This document shows positions 11,442 through 23,702 of a stretch of 29,242 bases of DNA, in pieces. The stretch spans positions 1-29,242 of the forward strand of contig RBNI01000572.1 of the NCBI GenBank assembly GCA_003990745.1, given 5' to 3'. Origin of the DNA: Jimgerdemannia flammicorona (Eukaryota; Mucoromycota; Endogonomycetes; Endogonales; Endogonaceae). Position numbers and translations under genes: made by a program. The notes below the pieces were generated by a model. It did not search any database, was not told the origin of the DNA, and saw only the letters and a program-made list of their open reading frames with translations. The stretch's first letter is position 1. Each line of letters opens with the position of its first letter.

Positions 11442-12429
11442 TCAACTTTGATACGGTTCATCACCGACTACAACATCGCGCGTCACCTCTTGGCGTATAT
11501 ACATGACCCGCATCGCTCGGGTTGGAGTCAGCTTGAAGCCAGGGTACCTGCAGTTCGCATAGATAAGGGAATAAAAAGGGGAAACGAGTGAAGAGATCGC
11601 TCTGCGAGCCGAATGGAAACGAGCTGTGATAAGGACAAAGACGAAAGCATATATAAACCGTACTGCCGAAAGAGATAGCTCAACATCTCCTCCGTGACAT
11701 CGGCGACCAGATTCTGCAAAAACAGAATTCTGTTTGGTGGCTCTTCGACCGTATCGGTGTCCATCACGTCACCATCTTCTGAGCATACGTATATTGTCGA
11801 GCCAGATTAGAATGTAAGCAGCCGCTAAATATTGAGAACAATCATCGACGCATACACTACCCTGCTCCTCTTCGTCCTCCTCCTCCTTCCGTCTACCCTG
11901 CCCACGTGTATCCGGCTCCGCGTCCTCATCGTCTTCTGGCTACCAAGGAACAGCATCGCTGCCGGTACCGAAGTCTTGGCGCACTTCGCGTCGTCGGCCA
12001 GACCGGCCTTCTTCCAGGTGCCGTCAAGCTTGGTCACGGTGTCGGATTTCACCTTGGCATACTCGATTTTCTGAAAGGAAAGGAAAGGGGACGAGACATC
12101 TCGTGCGGTCTTGAGTCTCCAAGAAAAATACGTACATCTTCGAAAATTGCCAAATGTTACCGTGTTCGTGAGTGCCTCAAACAAACGTAATTGTGGTTCC
12201 CTCGAAAAAGATCATCGTGCTTACCATGGGTTTATCGTAGAATACGGCAGTGGCACTCGTGATTTCCCGAAAGACGATCCAAGCCTGACCGTGCATCCGG
12301 ATCGTTTTCAGGGCAACGATATCCAAGATGCGACCATAGGCGGAGAAGAGTGCATAGACTGATCTTTTGAGTTCTTCTTTCGGAAAGATTCCTAATGTAT
12401 ATGGTCTGGTTGGGAGGGATGCTGACCAT
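11442..12429 (-). pseudogene. SNRPA: U1A/U2B''-type snRNP protein, probably a decayed copy (two damaged RRMs)
   Basis: Four exon remnants: 12225-12429, 11861-12070, 11664-11778, 11547 to stop 11442. The product begins [15 protein letters not shown] and continues, in another frame, as [21 protein letters not shown] and [21 protein letters not shown] (RRM1), KIEYAKVKSDTVTKLDGTW, then PPNRILFLQN..EEMLSYLFRQYPGFK (RRM2). This family binds U1/U2 snRNA stem-loops in the spliceosome. Lesions by comparison with the family: about 11 nt lost after NLSE (frameshift), about 24 nt lost before FYDKP (in frame), a 1-nt loss before the acidic linker EDDEDAEPD, and about 99 nt lost from RRM2, where PGFK joins directly to LTPTRAMRV, removing the RNP1 strand. 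Splice sites and phases remain normal, so this is not a processed pseudogene. Neighbouring genes have no indels, so sequencing error is a poor general explanation. A functional copy is expected elsewhere. Confidence 0.75.
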
Positions 12430-12535
12430 CACAATATTTCCGGTGAAAGATTCAATATCGTGGCGTTTATTTGTATATATATCATCATTTTTATTCAATA
12501 TCGATCAACATTCTCTGTTCTATCCGACATCCGCC
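12430..12535. other. 106-nt gap between the IP3R-like gene and the downstream U1A-like locus
   Basis: The IP3R-like stop (12536-12538) and the U1A-like ATG (12427-12429) face the same way and are 106 nt apart. This AT-rich strip must hold the 3' UTR and poly(A) site of one and the promoter of the other. Confidence 0.5.
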
Positions 12536-13667
12536 TCAAGACGGCGACAACAGCGCTGAGCGCGGCAACGTTCTGTTCGCCTCAACTATCATTTCCATGC
12601 TCCCCTCGATCTTCTTGAGCCGTTTCGCCAGGCTTCCCAGAATCTCCTCGATGCGTACCAACTTTTCCTCGTCGTTCACGTCGTCTTTCTTCAAACAGAG
12701 GGCGCGGTGGACGGGGAAAAAGCCGTAGTCAGCCTGTTTTAGGCAGTCTGCGACATAAGACTCTTGCGACGTGTACTCAGTCACATCCTTGAGCTTGAGG
12801 TGGAGAAGGAAGAAGAGGTATTGCCTAGGAAGAACGAAAAGAGATGGTGAGCATTCGCATGAAAATCTGATGGGGAGGTATATGTGGGTGAAATAATATA
12901 CCATATATTGTGATCTTCTTTAATGTGCGCCTCAAACCCTTTCTTGGCGTGTCGTTGGAATTCTGCGGCTTCAATGCTGCAAATGAAGCATGCTAGATTG
13001 TTCATGGAAAAATTGCAATTAGACGGATATTTCGAAACAAATAGACATCCAAACAAGATTCTGCAATCGTTGGCAAAGTAAACTACCATTATTCATATCT
13101 TGCTGGACGGTCGAGCGATCTGTACCCGATGGAGAGAATTTACCAATGCAACCCAAATATATTGACAAGGCCACAAATGCTTAATTCAACGACTAACAAC
13201 ACATCCACTTACCAGCACGTAACTGCCCAAAGGTATCAAAGATGATACCAAATATGACATTCAGCAAGAAGATGACCACAATCAGGAAGAAAGACATCTC
13301 AAACAAGACACGCCATCCAAAGGGCTGGCCATCTGCCGGTGGCTCCAGAATATCTCCTATACCACCGCCTGCTCGGACACTATTGGTTCATGTGTGTTGT
13401 TTCAGTTGAAGGATCTTTAGCAGGCTATGTTGAAACAAATTGAAAAATAATTACCCATGTGACAAAACGGTTACAAAACACTGAAGGACCGAATCGCAGT
13501 GAAGCCCCTTGGACACGTCAAAGTCGTTACGGAAAAACATGAAGGCTATCAGGCTGTGGATATATACAAGCACAATGCCCAATACCACCTGCGAATTCGT
13601 GAACATTATGTTGTTAGTGAGTAGTGGTGGTGATTTCTCAAATACTGCAGAATCAAAATGATAGAAG

Positions 13668-13698
<31 letters not shown>

Positions 13699-14553
13699 AT
13701 GCCGTCCTAGACAATGGAGTGACATTCATGGTAACACTGGAAATAACACCTTGCAAGATCCTATCTCGAAAGACATAATCCAACAGGTGAATCGCGTAGA
13801 AGCTTGGATAGATGAAGCCCATGAACGAAAACACGAGCATAGCGGCATGATATAGAAATATTCGGTCGGTCAGGGCCGCAACGATCATGGCGGTCATTGC
13901 CTGGTGTCATATAGGATGGATTCGAGAAACACTATAACTAAAGAGAGCTCCATCTCATGAATTTTAAAATAACTGAAAAACATTTGCGACAAATACATAC
14001 TGCATCACGAAAAACGAAATCATCGAAAACATCCAAGATGTTCTTTTCGTCACTATCCTCCCCCTTCGCCTTCTTATCGCTCAAACTGCGGTTGACAAGC
14101 ACAGGAAGCTGAATCAAGGTGAATTCTGCTGTCGAGAGACCCCACAAGCTGACGTGGAGCAAGCCCAATAAGATACGCAATGCGTCGTCAAAAGACCCGC
14201 ATTCCGGCGTCGTCTGTAAGCTCCAGGGGCTATCAACAGACGTAGTAGAGCAGAACAGGATGACTAAGTTCAGAGCAAACGTCACTCCGTAGGCAGCCTG
14301 CCACCACAGAGAGCTGTAGGAAGCCAAGATTGATAGGTAGGGGTTTTCGACGATACGAGCTTGATTTTCGATCCTATAAGAAAATTGGTGAGAGGTAAGA
14401 CGCATTTCAAACAGAAGGAAAGAAACAGATACGTGATACTTTACTCGAAGATAATGTTTTCGGATTTGATCACAAAATCCTCAATTTTGGCTGAGGGCGA
14501 GTCGCTAGCGGGTTTTGAAACAAACCGTGATTGATACGGAAGATTTTCGATGC

Positions 14554-14636
<83 letters not shown>

Positions 14637-17600
14637 AGCAACACGCTATATGGATGTAGTTTACGATATGCATACCGTTTCACTGACCACAAGAACAATT
14701 CCTTGGTCTCAGGTCTTAGATACTTGCAAATCTCAGGAATGGGGAAAAGCACCTGGTTCGGCAAAATGTAGTTAATTATAAGCAACAGACTTAAAGATTG
14801 TGCGCAAGGACAGAGACTATAAAATGTTAGACAACTTACTCGCGAAAGCTGCTTTTCGGCACCTTTGTCGAGGATAATTTCTATTTTACCAGTGTTCTTT
14901 TTGAAGAACTCAAAGGCGGGATTATTCTGAAACATCGCTTGCTATTTTGTATGTTTTGTGTGAGATTCAAGCGAGCAACACACGTCGGTTTATCAATAGG
15001 CGAAAGGTATGTGGGATAAATGTGCAGGACATGACATTATGGGGGCGATTACAACAAACCTGATCTTCATCGAATGCTGGGAACAAGGTCATGACCAGCA
15101 TGCAGTAGAGAAAACCGCCCTCTAGCCTTTGATAAACGCCTGGCTTGTCAAGATCATCTTTGTTGTGCTCATAGATCGATGTCATATTATCGACGATCGT
15201 CAGATCCAGCGTGGACGCCATTTCTTTAAAGATGTGATCGCTGCCTTCCAGGCCACCTTCGAGTAAACTGAGGAGACAGATGATAGCCTTGCTCTATATA
15301 TGATATCAGGGAAAGCAAAAAGAAGCAATATAAATATAACTGCTTTTGGGATTCCAAATCACATTAACTCGGGACAATATAAAAGTACTACCTTCAATTC
15401 GGACACAAGGGTGCTCGGACAATTGGGGTAAGAATCTCGTAATATGGAGTTGATAGGATTTACGATTTTATTGTTGAAGATGGTGACCTAAAGAACAATA
15501 CGGGTATCACTATTAGCAAGAACGAACACGGCGAAAGTTACTTTTCATAGATAATTTGGCGACCTACTTGATTGTCCAAACAGCCCTTATTTAAAATCAA
15601 GTTGTACGGACGTTTCGGTGTGTCCAGAAATAATTGTATAAATATATGCTGTGGGAGCAAAACACCTTTTCGTAGAAAGCGAATCCAGCCATACCTGCGC
15701 TGTTTCGGTGATAGTATCTAATACTTGAATAATCAGTCGTAGATTTTGAATATTCGCGATAGGAATAATCGCGTGAAGATATTCAACAGTGTCTTTGACG
15801 ATGTCGAAGCTTTTGATGTTGTCAGGTTGTAATCTCAAGTAGCTCTATTAAATTGAAGGCATGTTTATCGAGATTAACATCAGAGCATCGGTAATGACTT
15901 GAAGAATCACGGATCACTGCTCACCTGTAAGTGAGAGTTGTGACCCTCAACCATTAGTTGCAACAGCCTCATGATATCCTTCATCACCTCAAAATCCTCT
16001 TTAGCAGTACCGAACTCTGCAGTTTCGTTCATGGCCGAAAGCTGAGTTAGGGCGGTGGATTCAGGTGGAGTTCCGTGTATCGACCAACGTTTTTTAGGCT
16101 CCATGAGGTTGGCATAAGATGCGTGTCTTAACAATTCGCGACCTGTGCTAAAAGAAACCCTATGGGGCTTATGGGTTCGGTGATGACGGATGCGAGGCGA
16201 TGATGTTTCCGTAGGGTGCGCAGGCTCTGCAGTGACTACAAAGTTCTGCCGTTCTTGTTTCTGTGCTTCCCGAATAAGAAGGTGCTGTGCCTCTTCCAAA
16301 GACGAAATGCCCGATTGTATGCGGGAATGCATGCAATAAAAGAACCGTTCTTCTCTGTTCGTTAGAGTTAAAATGGAGAGAATCTTAGTCAGACACCACG
16401 AAGTGCCTTAAGCTTTCATCTTTTCATTCGAAATATATATATAGCAGTCGTTTGATCACCTTATGCTAAGGAAATAGTTTTCGAGTACATCCTAAGAAAA
16501 TACGAAATGTGCTTTGTTGGGATCTTTATATAATGAGCCAGCGGAAGAAATGACATATATCTTGGAATTGATACGTACTTGAACATTCCGGTTTCCTCCG
16601 TCCAACAGTACAATGAGCAGTTTAAGTGCGGAATCGAAAACAGATTGGTATGGCGATGACAGAAGAGTTTGTGCCATTAAGGTGCACCCAAGTCGATTCA
16701 GCGTGTTTTGTACAGCTTCCTTTTTTTCTTCGAGAGTCGCATGCGATTTGAGATCGTGGGATTTCATATTTGAACGCTCGTGGATGAATTCGCCAGGAAT
16801 GTTTTCAAGAATCTTGATCGTTTTAGTCTCAAAACTTTCCGTCATCTTGGTGACTCGATTAGTAGCCGTTGTACTTCCCGAAAGATGATCAATCAAAGAT
16901 TTGATGTCTTCTTCGGATTTTACATCGGTGAGCCGGAAGTGCGAGCCTAGGATTGCAAAACAAAGCACATGGTAAATGATCAAATGCTTCATTGCAGAAA
17001 CTATGAATTTTTAAGTCTAAGAGAAATGTCGTGCATACTTAGTTTTTTGAACTCCTCCGTTTGGAGATCAAGAACATCCCTGTGGACCATCAGTGTTCTC
17101 AAAAACCCCTGAAACTTGACATTGTCATTGCCGACGGTCTTTACAGGCCGTTGACCGGTGGGGGAGGGCCATATTTGCGCAATCCGTAGTTTTTCCTTCA
17201 ATTGGCGAGGCTCAACGCTACCCGTGAATCCCGAAATGTTGATCATCGCGTCCATAGCACCCCAGAGATGACGAAGGTTTTTGGGGTCACCATTTGTAAA
17301 CTGAAGCAACGCGATGGAGTCATCAACAAGCGTGTTGCAGAGAGTACGGAGATCCCCTTCGGCTGTTGTCTCGGCGGTTATGTGGAATTCGAAAAAAACG
17401 CGCAAGAAAATTGTGATACCGTCGAAGATATACTTCATGTGGGAGTTATCCCAACCTTCCTTCCTATCCCGCGCCGCCTCAAGTTCAATGCGAGAGTTAT
17501 CCAATAATCTCATAATCGACGGGTTGTCGTGTAGTATCACATTCGAGGTTGCCTCGGTGATCCAAAGATAAACTGACACAAGAAAGCGCAGAAGCGCACA

Positions 17601-18694
17601 TTTCAAAACATATGATGTTGATGGATCCAAAACAGAGGATGCGATCGACTTGATCGACAATATTGTACGACAGAACTACATGGGACGAATGTAAATTAAC
17701 ATGTAACGTTATCTACTTTCAGGACACAAGGCTTTCAGAGATAAAATTTTCACACTAACCGATTGGCCAGTTTGATTTTCGCCTTCGGTGCACACCGCCA
17801 ACAGATCAATTAGCTCCGAATAGTATTCCAACTTTTGCGGGGTAGAGAGGTCCTCACCACTAATAACATAGAAACCTTGATGCTCCATGATCAACCGAAC
17901 AATAATATCTTGGTTACGCTTCACGAGCTTGCCCGACGCCTTGACCAACACATGTAGAAGCCTTAGGTACTGCGCATATCGACCCTCTGAAAGCTCGAGA
18001 ATGCGTTGAAGATGGTGTTCCCTCACGCGCACACAGATATGAAGGTTGTCCGAACACATGCGGATTAGTGAAGAAACCATGGGCGGCCGGTACGCAGTTA
18101 CGGCAATGAGTAAGTCAAAGTGATCAAGGACGAAAGTATCCTGGCATAGCGGAAGTTGTTTAGTGATATGTCCAAACCATAACGATCTTCGCATCCCTCC
18201 CTCGATATTACAATCCCAACCAATCTGACTCGTACACAACTTACCTGTAAATCTTTGTCGCCCACACATAGCTCTTCCAAGAACACCATGCACGCAGCAA
18301 TAGCTTTTACAGTGGCATCCTCATTTTGTTCCCAATCGAAACTGAGATCCACATCATCATCTTCATTTGCCTTGATGTTGTTGAGCGATGTCATCAGATG
18401 TACAATGACGTTATGTGTGTTCAGGTTTTTGAAAATTCGCTTATGCGAGTCTCTCAACCCCCTGTCAAAAACCCTCACTATCTGGTCATCAAGGCCGATC
18501 GATACGTTGTCTTTGCAAAGTTGTGTGAACTCGTTCACGTGCTTAATGATCATGGGCACATCTGCGATATCGACGATACCGCGGGCGTTCAATGACCTGA
18601 ATTCTGCAAGGCGCTTCTTGATTCCGTGATAGGCCAGCACTTGCTGTGTTGAGCTGAGGAGTAAAGATTTTTGGGCCTTCATAAAAATATCTTT

Positions 18695-18731
<37 letters not shown>

Positions 18732-21700
18732 CGTTTCAGCAACATTATTTTATATAAAATTGTGAATCACAATCGTATTCTGTCACATCCATCAAAAGAA
18801 GCCATGTGAACCGACCTTCGCAATCGTTATAGACCCTATGCATCACAACAATGGCAGCACGTTTTAAGGGTGCATATTGATATTTGAGGAGATCCTTTAG
18901 AATGGGCATCAATACATCCTCGCGGTTCAGCAAATTTGTTTCCCGGAAGATTCTGATAAGCAGTCGGGTTAGTGACAAGGTGGCGACAGGCATCACATTT
19001 TTCTCCTTCGGGCTAGGCGATTAATGAGAGAGATGGGCGATTCGAATGGTGCGGAAAGAGTGAAGTGAATGAAATGGAAAAGCGCGCAACAACATTATAC
19101 AAAACGAATTCACGTGATTCATTGGAAATATGGTAAAATGCGTACTTCTCCAGTTGTTGCCATTCAACGGCGAGGTTACGCACCCGTACTCGGAGACGTA
19201 GATTAAATAGCGTGTCCAAGATTTCAAGAATCTGAATCTTGGTCTCCATGACTGGACAGTTCTGTTCCGTCAATTCAAAGCGCTGGCGCCTAAACGAAGT
19301 ACCGAAATTCGTTGAGCGTAACGGAGCTTCACAATCGTATCAACACCCATCAAAAAGGAATCACAACACACCACAATAGGTTATCATTACTCGGTTCGTC
19401 TAGGAACTTGACATGTTGCGCATTCCTAGAAATATCGGTCGCGAAGAGGCGAGATTTGAGGAATGGGACTTAAATATTAGAGGTTGCAATGAATTTAGGT
19501 CCAATGCTTCCTTTCTGCCAGCACAAGATTACTACCTTGCATCCGTCCGACCATCCAATACTCGAAGAAGGGCAGCGACCAATTTCCGTATTTCTGCAAA
19601 AATGCTGTAAAATCCAAGCTTGATTTGCTCATGCACAAGCTTGAGCACAGACGACATGAGGATATTCGTACCATGCGCCTCAGTGAGCTAGTATGAAAAT
19701 AACACCAGTCAAACTGTGAGTATGCACATACAAATAGCAAAGCCTACATACGATAGCATGAGTGAGTCCAAAAAGAGGTCATATATCGCGTCCCACTTAA
19801 CTAACCTGACGCGAATTTTCGTCCAAAAATTGCAAAATCCATCGTTGCAGGTCCTCGAAAAAGGATGGCGTACGATCGTTGCCCTCAACGCCGTCCCATG
19901 GCAGCTCAGTGGACTTGGCGAGTCCTTCGCTAGGGAAGGTAAAGTCGGAGAAAAGAATAGGCTTGAAAGGCGGAGTGTCTACATATAGAACTGATGACGG
20001 TTGCGATTTGAGTCAGGATGTCACATATGGAACATAGGCAAAACGCTGCTGCATCTTTCTTGACGCGATTGATTCCCTCCAGCCTACCTCTAAGCAGATT
20101 ACAAAAGTTGGCACGCAAGTCCATCGGCAGAAGGGGATCCATCAACGAATTAAGGCAGACATCCTGGCCGACCCAGCTCTGCCGAACCAGCTCGATGGAC
20201 TTCAGGTTCTTACCCAAACATATCGCCTCGAGCAATCCGAGTATGCTCTCCAAAACGACCGTCGCCTCCTTGGTCTCCTCGTCCACAAACCTCTCCAGCG
20301 AAAGCCATGCACCTCTCGGTATCTTTAGCTGAGCAACATTATGTCCAGCCGACACCACACGACCCGCGTCCCCATTGGCATCGCCGCCGGTGACCGAGTG
20401 TTTCTCCCACGCAACGCGTGTATGGACAAGAATATTACTATCCTCACCGTCACGTAGCAACTGTCCGGCAATATAGTCCTGATTCCCGGTAATAGGCCCG
20501 GCCCCCGTAACATAGCATAACGCACTTAATACATCAACCACCGCCGCAACTTCGTCGTCATCCACTCTCTTTGCGGTCGACGGCTCGTCTTTGCGAGTGG
20601 CCATCACGGGACCGATGTGCTCCTGGAGGAAAGCGACCAGCCTGCCGATGACCTGCTCGCGCGACGCCGCAACCGTCTCCATGATCTTGGAGTTCCCGCC
20701 CAATAGCCGCACCAGCATGCGCGCGGGTCCCACCCCGCACCCGAGGCGTGAAATGAACAGGTCCAGCGACCCGCCGGCCAGCTTGAACACATGTAGCTGG
20801 TTCTGCTGCTGGTGGGTGTCATGTTCGTACAATCCACCACCGAGCATAAAAACCTCCAGCAAGGCGTGACAGAGGCATAGAATGTATTGGAGACGTGGCT
20901 CGCGGCCAGTTGCGATATCGTCGAAGGACACGGCCTCTTCTTCGTCCGATGACGGCGAGGATGTTGCACGAAAGGGCGGGCGTAAGGTGCGCTTGGTGTT
21001 GAAAGATACGAGCGCGGCACGAACGGATGCGCGTTTTTGCAGGTCGAAGGGAATCTGGAGGATGTTGACAATCAGCTGAATGATGCCCACATCGCGGAGA
21101 ACCGTTTGATGATCTGGGGTTGACAGTTACGATGAAAAGGTGATTAAGATGGTGGACACGTGTCTCGACATCACAGGTACAGAAGACGGTAGTTTCGGGC
21201 CTGCTTGAACCAAAGACAAACCACTTACATTCGATCGGTAAGCCAATTCTCTTTCTCTTCAGCGGATCGCGTTCCGGACTCTTTGTGCAGAAATTGATTA
21301 ACGCGGTCTGCGCGTTCGAGCGGATTCATCAAATCCCAAAATTATTATTATTAATATTTAAGATACGCGACTTGAAATACAAGAAGAAGAAAAAAAGGGC
21401 AGTAGCTCATGATAACAGTAAGCATATTCACCAGAATTTCCGCCACCGATTTCGCCTCGAGTTCTCCGATTGGGAACTTGCTAACCCCATTCCCCTCTGC
21501 CTGTCCCTCCTCCGTCCCCGCCACCAGTCCAGCCTTCCTCGTCTTCTTCAAAAACCAATGCAACCTTGGCACCATCTCGTTAATCCTATTAAACGTATCA
21601 ACGAACTGCGGCTGGACCTGCGTGAGTGAGAAACAGTCGTGGTAGTGAAGTTCCGGTGACGCCGTCAAAGAGGCCACGATGTCGTCCTGGCGCACGTGTT

Positions 21701-23490
21701 GCCCCCCCTCACTGAGCTGCTGGATGGAGGGCTGACCCTGCAGGTCGACGGCGCGGAACCTATGTTTCCGCTCGAGGCGCGGCGAGCTAGTCGGTGAGTA
21801 GGCGGAGGCGGTGACGCCGGTCGGCTTGGCGTTGAGTGAGGTGAACCCATCCGAGGTGGCGTGGAGCCAGCACTTGGTAAGTACATGCCGGATCCGCGCA
21901 TAGCTGCCGAAAGGGATCCCGTGTGACGCGTCCGATTCCGTGCCCGTGGAGGCGACGGGCGCAAGTTCAAACAGAGTAGGGTCGTTGGATACTAGGAAGG
22001 AGGCGCTGGCAGTCAGTCCGAGATGGAAGCCTACGGTGTCAGTGTCGGCACGGACGGTGACGTTATTGGGGTCGATGTAGAGGTAGGCACGGGAGGCAAC
22101 GTGCTTGATACGACAGCGTTTCCTCCAGCGGATAGTCGAGCCTTTGAGAGGGTCTTCCAATTCGATCTGAGTTCGACATTAAAGTTTCAGAGATTGGTAA
22201 AGCGTGATTATACGGGGGATATGCAGGCAGAAGGAACCACGAACAACAAGGCCTTTACGATTTGTTCTTGCTTTTTTTTTTTTTTTCACATGTACCGTAC
22301 ATAAACGCTATACATGAACATCAAGATATCATCCTACCTGCCAAAAAGCGATCGGCGAATTGCTCTCTTTCGGGTCAAGCGGGTTCAACACGTGCCTTCT
22401 GAGATGCACGCTCGTCTCGCCCACATGACACTCCGTGTACCCCTCGAGTTCCTTATGATACATGCGCACGAACTGGCCGGCCTTGAGGACGCCCGATTCA
22501 CCATTGACGGCAGTGCCGTCGGCGGAGTGGCTGGGGAGGGTTGTACTCGAGTGCCGGCGGATCGTCCACGAGGCCATGCGCGTGTGTGTGAAGACCTCGT
22601 AGTAGTTGATGGAGTAGACATCAGAGTGGAGGGGATGCTTGCCGATGTTGAGGTAGCCTTCGGGGCGGACAGATTGGAGCGCGACTGGAAGGATCCCATG
22701 CGTCGGTGGGAGGCATTTATGAGTAAGAATGGGTTTTTGTGAATATGCTTTGTTAAAAGTGGCGGCTGGACGCGTCGAAATTTCCGCCATATAAAATAAT
22801 GTAGATGCAACCAACGCACGAATCTTAATTACCTGTGTCACCGAGTCTGACAGGTTCCCCCTCGACTCTGATCTTAAACCTCGGCATGATCCGAAAGTAC
22901 CCCCCCGGTTCACGCGTCAAATCGACTCTCAAATGCCCCGTCGCCAACTCACACGACTTGGCCGGGTTTACGCTCACGTATTTTCGAAAATGCGCATTGT
23001 ACAGCCGGATCATCTGGCCGTATAGGACGGGCTTGCCGTGCAGGCGGCGGCGTTCGGCCTCGTTCTGTGCATGCTCCTTCGCAGCCAGGTTACGCAAATC
23101 TTCTAACTCGTGCACCTCCTCAACAGTGGTGGCATTCGAGGTTGCGGCGTTGAGCCACGATGCTGAAGGTAGGTTATCCGGTTGGAGCTCTGCGCAGTTG
23201 CCAGGGTTATTGTAGTCGCTGGTGTCGGCGTCGCTGAACTCTGCGACGGAGGTTGAGGAGATGTTGACTGCCTTGAGAAGCTCCTTGCGGGCGGTGAAGC
23301 TTTGCTGGGGCTCGATGCGGAAGATAGAGCAGCCGACGGCCTCACGCGGGAAGGTATCGCTACCTTGGGCTGTTTTGGCGAGGACGCGGGTGTCGATGGG
23401 ATTTTCGGTTGTTAGGGCGCGGCTCTCATCGTCGAAGAGGAATATGTTGTCGCCGACACGAAGAAACTGCTCTTGCGGCTGAGCGGACAT
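12536..23490 (-). CDS. ITPR: inositol 1,4,5-trisphosphate receptor-type Ca2+ release channel (29 exons, 2,628 aa)
   Basis: Exons, 5' to 3': 22833-23490, 22338-22684, 21432-22166, 21229-21307, 20088-21113, 19806-19990, 19536-19687, 19146-19289, 18816-19012, 18245-18690, 17760-18140, 17039-17675, 16579-16946, 16460-16491, 15925-16354, 15695-15844, 15568-15648, 15392-15487, 15060-15293, 14840-14926, 14676-14752, 14445-14504, 14001-14373, 13703-13900, 13455-13588, 13213-13379, 13087-13119, 12902-12992, 12536-12824. The sum is 7,887 nt with all phases consistent. Domains: N-terminal beta-trefoil and MIR repeats (to about residue 500), RIH (about 560-900), a second RIH and RIH-associated region (about 1150-1450), helical linker, six-helix channel (about 2210-2480) with filter GGGIGD (2440-2445) after VTVLSHG, then the C-terminal Zn site (C2504, C2507, H2525, H2530) and KDVTEYTSQESYVA. 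Such tetramers release Ca2+ from ER or vacuole stores. Most IP3-contact positions look substituted. Exon 3 may instead end at 21417. Confidence 0.95.
13589..13702 (-). other. candidate GC-AG intron in the pore region of the IP3R-like gene
   Basis: Exon 24 must end in phase 0 before GTGGTATTGGGC. The only cut that gives the family's exact spacing between VTMN and VLVY is ACG|GCATGT, a GC donor, which yields ISSVTMN..SRT-VVLGIVLVY. Nearby GT dinucleotides either shift phase or shorten this helix by about 7 residues. The acceptor is AATTCGCAG. The intron contains a 30-nt poly-T on the sense strand. Confidence 0.55.
13668..13697 (+). repeat. poly-A run, 30 nt
   Basis: Homopolymer within the IP3R-like intron 24; on the sense strand it is poly-T located 5 nt inside the proposed GC donor. 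Confidence 0.95.
14555..14635 (+). repeat. poly-A run, 81 nt
   Basis: The longest homopolymer in the window, inside IP3R-like intron 21. On the sense strand it is an 81-nt poly-T ending about 50 nt upstream of the acceptor CGCTAG. Its length makes a polymerase or assembly length error likely. Confidence 0.95.
16460..16491 (-). other. 32-nt microexon of the IP3R-like gene
   Basis: Encodes DVLENYFLSI plus two bases, between TTTTCTTAG and GTGATC. It joins NVQ of exon 13 to REERFFYC of exon 15, matching the position after EGGN..IQ in animal receptors. A second short exon (13087-13119, 33 nt) encodes the start of the C-terminal linker. Confidence 0.8.
18698..18728 (+). repeat. poly-A run, 31 nt
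   Basis: On the IP3R-like sense strand this poly-T lies immediately upstream of the acceptor ACCAAAG of exon 10, where it doubles as an extreme polypyrimidine tract. Confidence 0.95.
22272..22286 (+). repeat. poly-T run, 15 nt
   Basis: Homopolymer inside IP3R-like intron 2; here the sense strand carries poly-A, opposite to the other intronic runs in this gene. Confidence 0.9.
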
Positions 23491-23702
23491 GTCTTATTAG
23501 TTATAAAAGCACGAAATGGAAGGTTCTTTGGATGACAGCGTTGGACTTCCACAACAGTCAATAACAGTCAATGAATTGATGGGTCCGCGATCGCCTGCCA
23601 CGTGACAAGCATACAAGGATATATGGGGCGTGCTGCAACAAAACCAGACAAAGTGAACATTCGACGTCGATATTGGAATTACTTCCTTATTTTCAATCAA
23701 TG
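23491..23702. other. presumed 5' flank of the IP3R-like gene
   Basis: About 210 nt of host-like composition lie between the IP3R-like ATG and the AT-rich block. The open frame on the minus strand here has no recognisable content. If the AT-rich block is an insertion, the gene's native promoter has been cut to this strip or displaced. Confidence 0.45.

Noticed and set aside
14515..14775. Open frames encoding long poly-lysine or poly-phenylalanine across the A tract
   Set aside because: They are translations of an 81-nt homopolymer inside an intron of the IP3R-like gene.
20018..21079. Several plus-strand and alternative minus-strand frames of 60-155 codons opposite exon 5 of the IP3R-like gene
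   Set aside because: They are shadows of a strongly supported GC-rich coding exon on the minus strand; none has recognisable motifs.
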